NCBI RefSeq assembly: GCF_017876095.1
Contig: NZ_JAGINM010000021.1
Location: 1-64,000, forward strand
Direction: 5' to 3'
From: Azospirillum agricola
Lineage (GTDB): Bacteria; Pseudomonadota; Alphaproteobacteria; Azospirillales; Azospirillaceae
DNA: 64,000 nucleotides
The position numbers and the translations under genes were made by a program. The notes beneath the pieces were generated by a model. That model was not told the DNA's origin. It was given only the letters and a program-made list of their open reading frames with translations, and made no database searches. Each line of letters begins with the position of its first letter. The first letter of the stretch is position 1. This document shows, piece after piece, positions 35,265 through 44,472 of this stretch.

Positions 35265-36727
35265 TCCGGGCGCGGGCTCAACCTCCGCCCCGATCAAGGC
35301 CGTCCACCGACGCCGTCGTCTCCACCCTGGCGCTCGGGACCGTCGCCGTCGCCACGCTGGTCCGGCAGCTGGGCGGCCTGCCGGCCGCCGGGATCGTCGC
35401 CGACGGCGCTCTCGCCCTCTATCTGGCGGTGGAGGCGCCCAAGCTGCCGCGCCTGTGCAAGATCATGGTGGCGGCCGCCCTGGCGCTCGCCGCCCTGGCG
35501 GTGGCGCGGCAGCCGGACGGGGCGGCGGCGATGGCCGGGGCCTTCGGGCGGGCGACGCTGGTCGCGGCGCTGCTGGCGGCGCTGGGATTCGTCAACGAGG
35601 CGGCGCGCACCTCGCCGCTGATCCGCCGCTGCGGCACCGCGCTGATCGCGCAGCCGTCGCAGCGGCGCTACCTGATCATGACGCTCGGCGCGCATCTGTT
35701 CGCGCTGGTGCTCGGCGTCGGCGTGCTGACCCTGCTGGGCAGCATGGTCGTGCGCAGCAACACGGCGGCCTCGGCGCGCGGCGACGCGGCGCTGGTGCGG
35801 CAGCGGCTGCGCGAGCTGTCGATGGGGCTGATGCGCGGCTTCTGCACCATGCCGATGTGGTCGCCGCTGTCGATCGGGCTGGCGGTGGTGCTGGCCGTCG
35901 TTCCGGGGGTGAGCTGGGACCGGCTGATCCCCGTCGCGGCGGCGATGTCGGTCAGCTTCCTGGCGCTCGGCTGGCTGCTCGACGGCATGAAGCTGGTGCC
36001 GGCCTTCAGCGGCGGCGCCCTGCCGCGCGAGGAGGCCGCACCGCTGGACTGGCGGCCGTTGGACTGGATGCCGATGGCGCGCTTCGCCGCACTGGCGCTG
36101 CTGATCGTCGGCGGCGCGCTCGGCGTCACCGCCCTGGCGGGGGTCGCGCTGAACGAGGGCGTCATGCTCACCGTGCCGGTCGTCGGCATCGGCTGGCTGG
36201 TCGCGCAATACGCCCGCTACGGCCTGTCCAACGCGGTCGGCTTCACGGCAGGCCGGCTGCGGCGCCGGCTGTTCGGCATGTTCCCGAACTACCGCATCGA
36301 GATCTGCCTGATCGGCGCCGGCACCATCATGGGCAGCGCGCTCGGCGCGCTGGTGCCGCCCGATCTGGTGCGCGGCGCCATCCAGTCCGCCGGGCTGGCC
36401 CCGGCCCCGCTGGCGGCGGCGCTGCTGCTGGCCATCATCGTCAGCGCCCAGACCGGCATGGGGGCGGTGGTCGGCGTGACCATCCTCGGCTCCGCCATCC
36501 CCGACCCGTCGGCGTTGCAGCTGACGCCGCTGATGCTGGCGGTGACCTTCCTGTGCGCCTGGGCGCTGTCGTCGGGATCGGCGGTCTACGGTACGACGCT
36601 GGTCATCCTGTCGCGCATGACCGGGCAGCCCGGTGGCATCATGGCCTTCCGCTGGAACGGCGCCTTCACCGTGCTGGGCTATCTGCTGTCGGTGGCGTGG
36701 CTGCTGGCGCTGGCCGGTTTCCCCTGA
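35261..36727 (+). CDS. Polytopic membrane protein of unknown function, probably a transporter
   Basis: This 488-residue protein has roughly eleven to twelve hydrophobic helices. A basic N-terminus (MIRARAQPPPRSRP) is followed by two helix-rich halves. The second contains a repeated Gly-rich reentrant-like pattern: GAGTIMGSALGALVPP and SAQTGMGAVVGVTILGSAIPDP, then WALSSGSAVYGTTLVILSRMTG. Such Gly/Ser-rich hairpins occur in ion-transporter-superfamily carriers, but I cannot assign a family. It is encoded by ATGA overlap with the MaoC gene inside a catabolic operon, so export of a product (for example an inorganic sulfur oxyanion) or uptake is plausible. Function unknown. Confidence 0.7.
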   Translation: MIRARAQPPPRSRPSTDAVVSTLALGTVAVATLVRQLGGLPAAGIVADGALALYLAVEAPKLPRLCKIMVAAALALAALAVARQPDGAAAMAGAFGRATLVAALLAALGFVNEAARTSPLIRRCGTALIAQPSQRRYLIMTLGAHLFALVLGVGVLTLLGSMVVRSNTAASARGDAALVRQRLRELSMGLMRGFCTMPMWSPLSIGLAVVLAVVPGVSWDRLIPVAAAMSVSFLALGWLLDGMKLVPAFSGGALPREEAAPLDWRPLDWMPMARFAALALLIVGGALGVTALAGVALNEGVMLTVPVVGIGWLVAQYARYGLSNAVGFTAGRLRRRLFGMFPNYRIEICLIGAGTIMGSALGALVPPDLVRGAIQSAGLAPAPLAAALLLAIIVSAQTGMGAVVGVTILGSAIPDPSALQLTPLMLAVTFLCAWALSSGSAVYGTTLVILSRMTGQPGGIMAFRWNGAFTVLGYLLSVAWLLALAGFP

Positions 36728-36762
36728 CCCGATCCTTCACCGTCAATCCGGAGAGAGTGACC

Positions 36763-37521
36763 ATGACGAACGGAACTGCGAACGACTTTGGCGCCGATTT
36801 CGAGGGCCGCGTGGCCTGGGTGGTCGGCGCCTCGGGCGCGCTGGGCGGCGCCACGGCGCGGGGGCTGGCCCGGCGCGGCGCCACGGTGGTGCTGTCGGGC
36901 CGCAACGCCGACACGCTGGCGGCGCTGGCCGGCGAGATCGGTGGTGGAGCGGAGGCGCTGCCGATCGACATCGGCTCCGACCCCTCGGTGCGGGCGGCGG
37001 CGGACTCCATCGCGGCCAAGCACGGGCGGATCGACTATCTGGTCAACAGCAGCTCGGTGTCGGTGTTCGGCGACTTCCTGTCGCTGACCGACGAGGACTG
37101 GCTGGCCGTCTTCAACGCCAAGCATCTCGGCTATGTCCGCACGCTGCGCGCCACCATCCCGCACATGATCGCCGCCAGGTTCGGGCGGATCGTCAACGTC
37201 TCGGGGCGCGGCGGCCAGCATCCCAGCCGCATCCACCTGCCGGGCGGCAGCGCCAACGCGGCGGTCGATCTGCTGACCAAGGGCCTGTCGAAGATCTACG
37301 CGGAGCACAACATCCGCATCAACGCCGTCTCCCCCGGCCCGATCCGCTCGCCGCGGCTGGACGCCATGCAGGGGGCCGGACGCCCGGCCAAGGGGCCGGT
37401 GCTGGGCGACGGCCAGCCGGACGACGTGGCCGACGCGGTGCTCTACCTGCTGTCGGAGCGGTCCCGCTTCATCACCGGCGCCGCCCTCCAAGTGGACGGC
37501 GGCGGGCCGGGGCTGGGCTGA
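36763..37521 (+). CDS. SDR-family oxidoreductase with an altered active site
   Basis: This 252-residue Rossmann-fold protein carries VVGASGALGGATARGL (cofactor motif, residues about 20-35) and the C-terminal NAVSPGPIRSPR and ITGAALQVDGG of classical SDRs. The NNAG motif is NSSS. The catalytic Ser is in NVSGRGG, but the YxxxK pair is absent: the region reads RIHLPGGSANAAVDLLTK. Known SDR subgroups with HLPGG-ANAA lack the standard Tyr/Lys. Either another residue acts or it is a non-classical dehydrogenase. GGAGAG stands ahead of the ATG. It ends the ten-gene plus-strand unit. Confidence 0.85.
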   Translation: MTNGTANDFGADFEGRVAWVVGASGALGGATARGLARRGATVVLSGRNADTLAALAGEIGGGAEALPIDIGSDPSVRAAADSIAAKHGRIDYLVNSSSVSVFGDFLSLTDEDWLAVFNAKHLGYVRTLRATIPHMIAARFGRIVNVSGRGGQHPSRIHLPGGSANAAVDLLTKGLSKIYAEHNIRINAVSPGPIRSPRLDAMQGAGRPAKGPVLGDGQPDDVADAVLYLLSERSRFITGAALQVDGGGPGLG

Positions 37522-37568
37522 CGGGAACGGGCGTCTGACGGAAAAGGATGGAGGCGCGGGTCAGCGGC

Positions 37569-38300
37569 CTAACGCCGGAACCCGCGCATCGCGATGTTGA
37601 CCTCCCGCCCGGCCTCCAGCGCCTCGGCGAAGGGCAGATCGGCGACGCGGCGGAACAGCGCCTTGGTCGCCGCCATCGCCTCCGCCGGGGCGGCTGCCCA
37701 GGCGGTGGCGATCGCCAGCGCCGCGTCGCGCACGGCGTCGGGCTCCACCACCCGGTTGACGAGGCCGAGCGCCAGCGCCTCCTCCGCGCCGAGAAAGGCG
37801 CCCAGGCTCAGCAGCTCGAACGCCCGCTTGGGCCCGAGCTGGCGTTGCAGCCCGGTCATCACCAGCGCCGGCACCAGCCCGTGGCGCAGCTCGGGGTAGC
37901 CGAAGCGCAGGTCGCTCCCCGCCACCACCATGTCACAGGCGATGGCCAGCCCGGCTCCGCCGCCGACCGCCGCCCCGCGCGCGGCGGCGACCACCGGCTT
38001 CGGCATGCTGGCGAGCAGGGCGTGGACGTCACGGGTCAGGGTGGCGCGCTCGGCGACCAGCGCCTCGTTGGCCGGGGTCAGATCGGCCATCTCGCTTGTG
38101 TCGGCTCCGGCGCAGAAGGCGCGCCCTTCGCCGGTCAGCAGCACGGCGCGCACCGAGGGATCGGCCGCCGCGTCCTCCAGCGCCGTCAGCAGGGCGCGGG
38201 TCAGCGCGGTGTCGAGCGCGTTCAGCCGCTCCGACCGGTTCAGGCTGACGAGGCGGACGGCTCCCGCCGTCGCGGTCAGGACCAAAGACGCGGCCATCAC
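37569..38300 (-). CDS. Enoyl-CoA hydratase/isomerase family protein
   Basis: Crotonase-fold protein of 243 residues. GRAFCAGADTSEM is the first oxyanion-hole segment and AVGGGAGLAIACDMVVA the second. ELRHGLVPALVM follows, with Glu at one of the usual catalytic-acid sites. It would hydrate or isomerise an enoyl-CoA. M1 (38300) overlaps the preceding stop; M2 at 38297 is equally possible. It is the last gene of the minus-strand unit starting at 44027, convergent with the SDR gene across 47 bases. Confidence 0.9.
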   Translation of the reverse strand: MMAASLVLTATAGAVRLVSLNRSERLNALDTALTRALLTALEDAAADPSVRAVLLTGEGRAFCAGADTSEMADLTPANEALVAERATLTRDVHALLASMPKPVVAAARGAAVGGGAGLAIACDMVVAGSDLRFGYPELRHGLVPALVMTGLQRQLGPKRAFELLSLGAFLGAEEALALGLVNRVVEPDAVRDAALAIATAWAAAPAEAMAATKALFRRVADLPFAEALEAGREVNIAMRGFRR

Positions 38301-39754
38301 ACCGGCTCCGCGACGGCGTGGGCGTACTCCTCGCCGGTCAGGTCGTCGGCGGTCGGGGCGAGCATGCGCTCCAGATGCCGCTCGCGGTCGGCGAGGAACA
38401 GGTCGCGCCCGAGGGCCGACACCAGCCGGGGGACGTTGTGGCGCAGGCTGGGGATGTCGCCGACCGGCCGCCCCTGGCTGACCATGCCGGAATAGCCGTG
38501 ATAGTGGATGTCGGCCAGCCAGGGCGCCTGCCCCGGCTCCGTCTCGACGAAGCGGAAGCCGGGATCGAGGTAGGGGCTGGCACCCAGCGCCGCGTCCTCG
38601 TCGCCCGGCTCCGGGGTGAAGCGGTCGCCCCAGCGGGCGATGCGGTCGGCGAAGCCGGCGAGTTCCGGCACCCGCGACAGGTCGGCGGCGTAGCCGGTTC
38701 CGGCGATGACGAAATCGACCAGCAGGCTCCGCCCGTCCTCCGTCGCGATCCGCACGGCGTCACCGCCCAGACTGTCCACCGCGCGCCAGCCGGCGCCGAG
38801 ATGCAGGCGGAAGTTGGCGAAGCGCGCCGCCCGCCGCACCGTCGAGGCCGGCGGGAAGCTGGCGCGCGCCCGGTAGAGTCGCATCACCCGCCAGCGCTCG
38901 GCGTCGGACAGCGCGTGGAAATGCTCGGCCGCCGCCGGGTAGCCGAAATTCTTCATGCGGGTGCCGCGCGTCAGGTCGGCGTTGCGCCCGAACAGGTGAA
39001 CCTCCGCGGCCCCCGCCTCCAGCGCCGCACCCGCCGCGTCGAAGGCCGAGGCGGCGGCCCCGAGAATGGCGACGCGGCGCCCGCGAAGGGTCTCGAAGTC
39101 GATGGCCTCGGCGGTGTGGGCGTAGAGCCTGCGCGGCAGCGCGTCGGCGATCACCGGCGGCACGAAGGGACCGCCGCCGCCGGCGAAACCGGTCGCCAGC
39201 ACCAGCTTGCGCACCGTTTCCGTGCTGGCGACGCCGTCCCGCTCCAGATGCAGGCGCAAGCCCCCGTCGAGCGGCTCGACGCGGCGCAGCCGGGTGCCGT
39301 TGCGGACGGGAATCCCCGCCGCCGCGCGGAACCAGTCGAGATAATCGGCCCACAGCAGGCGCGGAACGTTGCCCAGCGCCGCGTAGGCGTCGGCGCCATA
39401 CAGCGCCTCGTGCCACGCCTGGAAGGTCAGGGCCGGGATGCCGATCTCCGGCCCCGGCGGGGCCTTGGCGGTGCGCAGCGTCTCCATACGGGCGACGCTG
39501 CGCCAGACGCCCTCGCCCCCCGGTGGCGCGGCGTCGATCACCGTGGTGCGCCGGATGCCGGCGCGGCGCAGGGCGAAGGCGATGGACAGGCCGCTCTGCC
39601 CGCCACCGATCACCGCGACGTCGTGGTCGATGCCGGGCCGCGCCGGCACCCAGTTCGCCGGCTCCTCCCCGAGCAGGGCGAGCGAGCGCCGGGCCTCGGC
39701 GGCGAGCGCGGCGAGCGCGTTTGCGTGGGATCCAGTCATGTGAGTTCCGGTCAT
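38297..39754 (-). CDS. FMO-like flavin-containing monooxygenase
   Basis: This 485-residue protein has two dinucleotide motifs: DVAVIGGGQSGLSIAFALR (FAD, near residue 45) and RVAILGAAASAFDAAGAAL (NADPH, near residue 230). ATGF and IAGTGYAADL lie at the usual linker positions. The form recalls class B flavoprotein monooxygenases (FMO and Baeyer-Villiger type), many of which oxygenate S or N atoms or ketones. ATG 39754 or 39739 may start it; the latter removes five residues. It stands between a Bug receptor and an enoyl-CoA hydratase. S-oxygenation of an organosulfur substrate fits the surroundings but is inference. Confidence 0.85.
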   Translation of the reverse strand: MTGTHMTGSHANALAALAAEARRSLALLGEEPANWVPARPGIDHDVAVIGGGQSGLSIAFALRRAGIRRTTVIDAAPPGGEGVWRSVARMETLRTAKAPPGPEIGIPALTFQAWHEALYGADAYAALGNVPRLLWADYLDWFRAAAGIPVRNGTRLRRVEPLDGGLRLHLERDGVASTETVRKLVLATGFAGGGGPFVPPVIADALPRRLYAHTAEAIDFETLRGRRVAILGAAASAFDAAGAALEAGAAEVHLFGRNADLTRGTRMKNFGYPAAAEHFHALSDAERWRVMRLYRARASFPPASTVRRAARFANFRLHLGAGWRAVDSLGGDAVRIATEDGRSLLVDFVIAGTGYAADLSRVPELAGFADRIARWGDRFTPEPGDEDAALGASPYLDPGFRFVETEPGQAPWLADIHYHGYSGMVSQGRPVGDIPSLRHNVPRLVSALGRDLFLADRERHLERMLAPTADDLTGEEYAHAVAEPV

Positions 39755-39764
39755 CGGGCCGCCG

Positions 39765-40745
39765 TCACTCCATCTTCGCGCCGGAGGCGTCGGCCACCTT
39801 CTTCCAGCGGGCGTTCTCGCTGACGATGAAGCGGCTGAACTCCTCCGGGCTGTTGGCGATCAGGTCGAGGCCGAGCGTCTTCAGCTTCTCCAGCGTTTCC
39901 GGCCGCTTGAGGATCGTGACGATCTCGCGGTTCAGCCTGTGGACGATCTCCGGCGGCGTGCCGGCCGGGGCGAGGATGCCGTGCCAGGCCGACGCCTCCA
40001 GCCCCTCCAGCCCCGGCGTCTCCGACAAGGCGGGAACGCCCGGCAGCAGGTCGGTTTTCTGGCTGACCGCGATGGCCCGCAGTTGGCCCGACCGCACATG
40101 GCCGATCGAGGAGGAGATGTTGTCGAAGGCGAAATCCACCTGCCCGCCGATCAGATCGACCAGCATCGGCCCGGCGCCCTTGTAGGGGACGTCGGTCCAG
40201 CTCGTCCTGAAGGTCAGCTTGAGCTGTTCGCCCAGCAGGTGGTGGATGGTGCCGAGCCCGCCCAGCCCGAGATTCAGCGTGCCCGGCTTCTGTTTGTCGA
40301 GCGCGATCAGGTCGGCCAGCGAGTGGACCGGCAGCTTGGGGTTGACCTCCAGGATCAGCGGCCCGCCGGCCACGGTGACGATCGGGGCGAAGTCCTTCGT
40401 CGGGTCGAAGGGCCGCTTCTCCAGCAGGTTCGGCGCCACCGCCAGCATGGCCGAGTTGCCGACCAGGATGGTGTAGCCGTCCGGCTTGGCCTTGGCGACC
40501 AGATCATGGCCGAGCAGCCCGTTGGCGCCCGGCTTGTTCTCCACCACCACCGGGCTGCCGAGCGCCTCGGCCAGCGGCTGGGCGACCAGCCGGGCGACGA
40601 TGTCGGTCTGCCCGCCCGGCGGGTAGGGGGCGATCAGCTTGATCGGCTGGCTCGGGTAGTCGGCGGCCCAGGCAGAGGATGCTGCGGAGACGGCGGACAG
40701 CGCCGACAGCGCCAGCGCGCCGGCCAGGGACAGAAGGCGGTTCAT
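39765..40745 (-). CDS. Bug/TctC-type tripartite tricarboxylate transporter receptor
   Basis: Periplasmic receptor of 326 residues with a clear Sec signal peptide (LLSLAGALALSALSAVSAAS...AWAA). YPSQPIKLIAPYPPGGQTDIVAR and VVVENKPGANGLLGHDLVAKAKPDGYT are the ligand-clasping loops of the Bug family. Such receptors bind carboxylates and similar small anions and deliver them to TctA/TctB permeases. The permease genes are not beside it but in the divergent unit (45672-47679). ATG 40745. Confidence 0.93.
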   Translation of the reverse strand: MNRLLSLAGALALSALSAVSAASSAWAADYPSQPIKLIAPYPPGGQTDIVARLVAQPLAEALGSPVVVENKPGANGLLGHDLVAKAKPDGYTILVGNSAMLAVAPNLLEKRPFDPTKDFAPIVTVAGGPLILEVNPKLPVHSLADLIALDKQKPGTLNLGLGGLGTIHHLLGEQLKLTFRTSWTDVPYKGAGPMLVDLIGGQVDFAFDNISSSIGHVRSGQLRAIAVSQKTDLLPGVPALSETPGLEGLEASAWHGILAPAGTPPEIVHRLNREIVTILKRPETLEKLKTLGLDLIANSPEEFSRFIVSENARWKKVADASGAKME

Positions 40746-40767
40746 GGACAGGGCTCCGGAAGGGCGG

Positions 40768-42459
40768 TCAGGCGGCGTGATGGGCCGCGTGATGGGCGGC
40801 CGGCTGCGAGGCCGCCGCGCGGTCGCGGAAACGGAAATCGGGGTCGATGCCGACCTGATGGATCAGGTCGATCTCCCACTCCAGATAGGCGCGCATCGCT
40901 GCCTCCGGATCGGGCTGCAGGCGGGGCGGCAGCCAGACGTCGTCGGTGTCGTCGGCGTGGCGCGCCTCGCTGTCGAGCGGCAGGCCGGCGGCGGTCCAGG
41001 CCCGCGTGCCGCCGTCGAGCGCCAGCGCCTTGACCCCCTGCGCGCGCAGCTCGGCGGCGGCGAAGCGGGCGATGGCACCGTCCGGGCTGGTCAGCACCAG
41101 GGCGTCGGCCTTGGGCAGGCGGCCGAGGCTGGCGGCCAACCGTGCCCGCGTCGCGAACCATGCGCCGGGCAGATGGCCGCGCCGGTATTCGCTGCTGAGG
41201 CCGAGATCGACCAGCGTGACGCCGCCGCGGTCGATCCATTCGGCCAGCGCCTCGGGTGCGATCAGGCTGTCCGCCGGCTCGTCGAGCGCCTCCAGCCCCA
41301 GCACCCGCGCCGGACGCGGGCCAAGCTCCAGCACGCCGTCCGGCGAAGGAGCGTCGAGCACCGCCACGTCCCAGCCCATGCGGGCCAGCCAGGAGGCGGT
41401 GAGGCGGGCACGCACGAGGCTGCCGTCGTCGGCCAGCACGATGCGGGCGCCCAGCGTCGCGACGTGCCGGTCGGTCTCCTGCACCAGCTGCCCGCCGGGA
41501 ACCGAGACGAAGCCGGGCCGGTGGCCGCGCTCATACTCCTCGGGCTGGCGGATGTCGATGCGGTGCAGGGTGCGGGTGGCGTCGGCGTCCCAGGCCGCCA
41601 GCGTGGCGGCGTCGACGGTCGGCACGCCGTGCCGCTCGGCGACCGCCGCCGCCGCCGCGACGCTCCAGTCCCGCGCGGCGGCGCTGGCCGGGGCGGAGCG
41701 GCGGCGCGCGCCCTTCTCCACCGCCAGCCCGCCCAGCGTCCAGCCCATGGTGCCGTTCCGCAGCGAGACCACGCGGTTGGGCAGCCCCGCCGCGATCAGC
41801 GCCTGGGCGCCGATGATGCTGCGGGTCCGCCCGCCGCAGCTCGCCACCACCAGCGTGTCGGGCGAGGGCACGAGGTCGCGCACCGCGTCGACGATCTCCG
41901 CCCCCGGCACGCTGATGGCGCCGGGGATGGTCTGGGCGCGGAACTCCGGGAAGGAACGGGTGTCGAGCACCACCAGATCCTCGCCGGCCCGCTGCTTGGC
42001 GTGCAGCGTCGCCACGTCGATCCAGGGGGTGCCGTCGTGATGCTCGACCAGCTCGGCGAAGGCCTTGCTGGGGACATGGGCGCCGCTGTAGACCGGGAAG
42101 CCCGCCGCCACCCAGGCCTCGGTGCCGCCGGTCAGCACCGACACGTCGCCGTAGCCCAGCGCGGCCAGCCTTGCGGCGGCCCTGGGCGCCAGCGTGCCGT
42201 CGCCATCCACCACCACCAGCCGCACGGAGCGGCGCGGCAGCAGCGTGTCGGCGATCACCTCCAGCCGGCTGAGCGGCAGCGAGGCGGCGTAGAGCAGATG
42301 GCCGGAGCCGGTGAAGGCCCCCTCCTCGCGCGCGTCGACGATGGCGAGTTCCCCGCCATCGTGCAGGAGGCGGCGCAGGGCGGCGGGGTCGATGCCGGGA
42401 ATGGCGGTGCCAATCGTGGTGGCGGTCGTGGCGGTGATCGTGACGGCGGTCGTGGTCAT
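40768..42459 (-). CDS. Four-domain rhodanese-like sulfurtransferase with active-site cysteine
   Basis: This 563-residue protein has the same four-rhodanese arrangement as 2643-4289. Domain 2 carries VVASCGGRTRSIIGAQAL, with the catalytic Cys at about residue 208 (codon 41836-41838). The loops of the other three domains lack Cys. Rhodaneses move sulfane sulfur through a Cys persulfide, so this copy could accept sulfur released by the cluster's oxygenases or detoxify a reactive product. I chose ATG 42459; the frame to 42663 only adds antisense of the amidohydrolase gene. The Thr-rich N-terminus (TTTAVTITATTATTIGTAI) is peculiar. It lies 14 bases after the amidohydrolase stop. Confidence 0.88.
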   Translation of the reverse strand: MTTTAVTITATTATTIGTAIPGIDPAALRRLLHDGGELAIVDAREEGAFTGSGHLLYAASLPLSRLEVIADTLLPRRSVRLVVVDGDGTLAPRAAARLAALGYGDVSVLTGGTEAWVAAGFPVYSGAHVPSKAFAELVEHHDGTPWIDVATLHAKQRAGEDLVVLDTRSFPEFRAQTIPGAISVPGAEIVDAVRDLVPSPDTLVVASCGGRTRSIIGAQALIAAGLPNRVVSLRNGTMGWTLGGLAVEKGARRRSAPASAAARDWSVAAAAAVAERHGVPTVDAATLAAWDADATRTLHRIDIRQPEEYERGHRPGFVSVPGGQLVQETDRHVATLGARIVLADDGSLVRARLTASWLARMGWDVAVLDAPSPDGVLELGPRPARVLGLEALDEPADSLIAPEALAEWIDRGGVTLVDLGLSSEYRRGHLPGAWFATRARLAASLGRLPKADALVLTSPDGAIARFAAAELRAQGVKALALDGGTRAWTAAGLPLDSEARHADDTDDVWLPPRLQPDPEAAMRAYLEWEIDLIHQVGIDPDFRFRDRAAASQPAAHHAAHHAA

Positions 42460-42473
42460 GGCGAATGGGTCCC

Positions 42474-44027
42474 TCAGGCGGCGCGGCGTTGGGCGAGCTT
42501 GGCCTCGACGGCGGTGCCCTTGAAGAAGTCGGGGTTGGCGTCGGTGTAGAAGCGGTGCGGGTTGGTGAAGACCAGATCCTGGAAATCGCGCTCGGTCAGC
42601 GCGCCGCGCTCGACCAGCTCCCAGGTCTCGGCCAGCACGCGGGTCAGGTCGGGCACGTCCCAATGGCCGGCGTCCGACGCCCAGAAGGCGTTCAGCCGCA
42701 CGCCGCCGGGGTTGACCTTCGTGTTGAAGGCGTGGGCGACGGTGGCGTCGTCGGCCTCGGCGCCGAAATAGAAGTTCGGCACGAAGCGGTCGAGGATGTC
42801 CGGCATGCTCCCGACCCCGGCGGCGGCGAACTCGTCGAGCGGGACGTCCTGCTGCGGGTGGAGCAGGATGCCGGTCGGGCCGGACAGCGCGGTCCGCACC
42901 AGCGCCGCGTCATCATAGTCCCGGCCGCGCAGCAGGTCGCCACCATGCTCGCGGAACAGCCGGGCCAGCAGGGCGTGGTCGATGGCGGCGGGGTCGTAGT
43001 TGGCGATGGCGTCCTTGTTGCGCTTCTCCCAATGGCCGACGATGTCGGCGAGCAGCGACACCCCCCAGCCAGCCCCGCCCTCCAGGAAGCCGAAGCGCAA
43101 GGTGGGGAAACGGCGGGTGACGCCGCCGAAGAACAGCGACTTGGCGAAGGCGTGGGCGGCATCGGCGAAATGGCCGATGTGGTTGTACATGAAGTTCGAC
43201 GGGGTCGAGCGCGCGGTCCAGCCCTGGCCGCTGGCGTGGGTGGTCGGCGCCACCTTCAGCTCCACCAGCTTGGCCCAGAAGGGGTCGTAGTCGTGGGCGC
43301 TGTCGAGCCCCAGCGTGTCAAGCCAGAAGGCGTGGCGGGCGATGTCGGGATGCTCCGCCGCCGGGTAGCGGCGCGCGAGATCGGCGATCGGCCGGCGGAC
43401 ATAGCCGGGGATCAGCGCCGCCTTCAGCCCCAGCGTGCCGACCGCGTGCTCCAACTCCTCGATGCCCTCCTCGGGCGTGTGGAGCGGAATGGCGGCGACG
43501 GGAGTCACGCGGTCGGCGTAGGGCCGGTAGACCTCGGCGTTGTAGTTGTTCATCGCGCGGGTCACGGCGCGGCGCAGGTCGCTGTCGCCGATGGCGACGG
43601 CCATCGTCACGGCGTTGGGGTAGAGCACCGCGAAGTCGGTGCCCGATTCCTCCAGCCGTTCGTGCAGCAGCTCCGGCAGGGCGACGGTGGCGAGATCGAG
43701 CGTGTTCTTCGTCGGCAGGCTCCACCAGGGCGGCCGGACGGAGCGGCGGTCGCGGCGCTCCTCCGCCGTCTGGCCGTACCAATCGGACGCGCCGAAGCCG
43801 CGCACCCCGTGCCCGCCGCCGACGATGCGGCGGAAGCCGTCCACCGCCGTCGACCCGCCGACCGCGTCGATGTGCTCCTCCAGCAGCGGCGCGAATTCCA
43901 GGGTGTGCAGATCCGTGTCGATCACGGGATGGGACAGGCCCTGCCGGATCGCGGCGGAGGCCGAGGGCTTGCGGCGGCGGTGCTCGGCGAGGAAGCCGGG
44001 GCGGGTGGAACGGTCGCTGGCGGTCAT
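42474..44027 (-). CDS. Amidohydrolase-2 family protein
   Basis: This 517-residue metal-dependent hydrolase/decarboxylase-type TIM barrel begins the sheet with HPVIDTDLHTLEF, the DxDxH metal motif typical of the ACMSD/amidohydrolase-2 group. Later barrel motifs include TTHASGQGW, GFLEGGAGW and FWASDAGHWDVPD (late Asp ligand). It ends with a FTNPHRFY motif common in this family. I chose ATG 44027 with AAGGAG 12 bases upstream; a TTG at 44039 follows that site too closely. It is first in the minus-strand unit and may hydrolyse or decarboxylate the substrate. The reaction is unassigned. Confidence 0.88.
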   Translation of the reverse strand: MTASDRSTRPGFLAEHRRRKPSASAAIRQGLSHPVIDTDLHTLEFAPLLEEHIDAVGGSTAVDGFRRIVGGGHGVRGFGASDWYGQTAEERRDRRSVRPPWWSLPTKNTLDLATVALPELLHERLEESGTDFAVLYPNAVTMAVAIGDSDLRRAVTRAMNNYNAEVYRPYADRVTPVAAIPLHTPEEGIEELEHAVGTLGLKAALIPGYVRRPIADLARRYPAAEHPDIARHAFWLDTLGLDSAHDYDPFWAKLVELKVAPTTHASGQGWTARSTPSNFMYNHIGHFADAAHAFAKSLFFGGVTRRFPTLRFGFLEGGAGWGVSLLADIVGHWEKRNKDAIANYDPAAIDHALLARLFREHGGDLLRGRDYDDAALVRTALSGPTGILLHPQQDVPLDEFAAAGVGSMPDILDRFVPNFYFGAEADDATVAHAFNTKVNPGGVRLNAFWASDAGHWDVPDLTRVLAETWELVERGALTERDFQDLVFTNPHRFYTDANPDFFKGTAVEAKLAQRRAA

Positions 44028-44472
44028 GGCGGAACACAACTCCTTTGGCGCCGGATGCGGAGGGGAATGGGCGGGGTGGCGGGCGGGACGGCGGCGATCG
44101 GGCGCGCGTCCGCCGGGCCACGCGGAAGCGGGCTAGGATTGATCCGATTGTGTTGTTTCCTATTTCCTGAGTCAATTTACAAAACATACAACTGTTTATT
44201 ATTGTTCTTATCATACCCCTGTTTGCACCGAAGCGCGGTGGCGGATATGGGCGCCCGGAATTCACCATACTATTGTTTTGCAACAATTTTCCCGAAACCC
44301 ACCGAAGAGCGCAGCAAAGACACTGTTTTTATGTTGTATATATTTATTGTCTATAAAATCAGTTGACTGAATCCCCGCCTCCGTGTTTGCCTGTTGAACA
44401 TTGCGTCGATGCCTGCATCGGACCGCCCTGACCGCGTCCCACGGCCTTGCCGCTCCAGCCCAGTGGACCCCC
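44028..44472. promoter_or_regulatory. 445-bp AT-rich divergent regulatory region
   Basis: This region separates the amidohydrolase unit (-) from the third SfnB-like unit (+). The stretch 44145-44370 is strikingly AT-rich in a GC-rich window. It contains ATTGTT-TTGC-AACAAT, a 6-bp inverted repeat at 44272-44287, and TGTCTATAAAATCAGTTGAC at 44348-44367. The latter matches the element at 5586-5605 in 17 of 20 positions. This is probably where sulfur- or substrate-responsive control of both units is exerted. No gene is evident. Confidence 0.6.
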
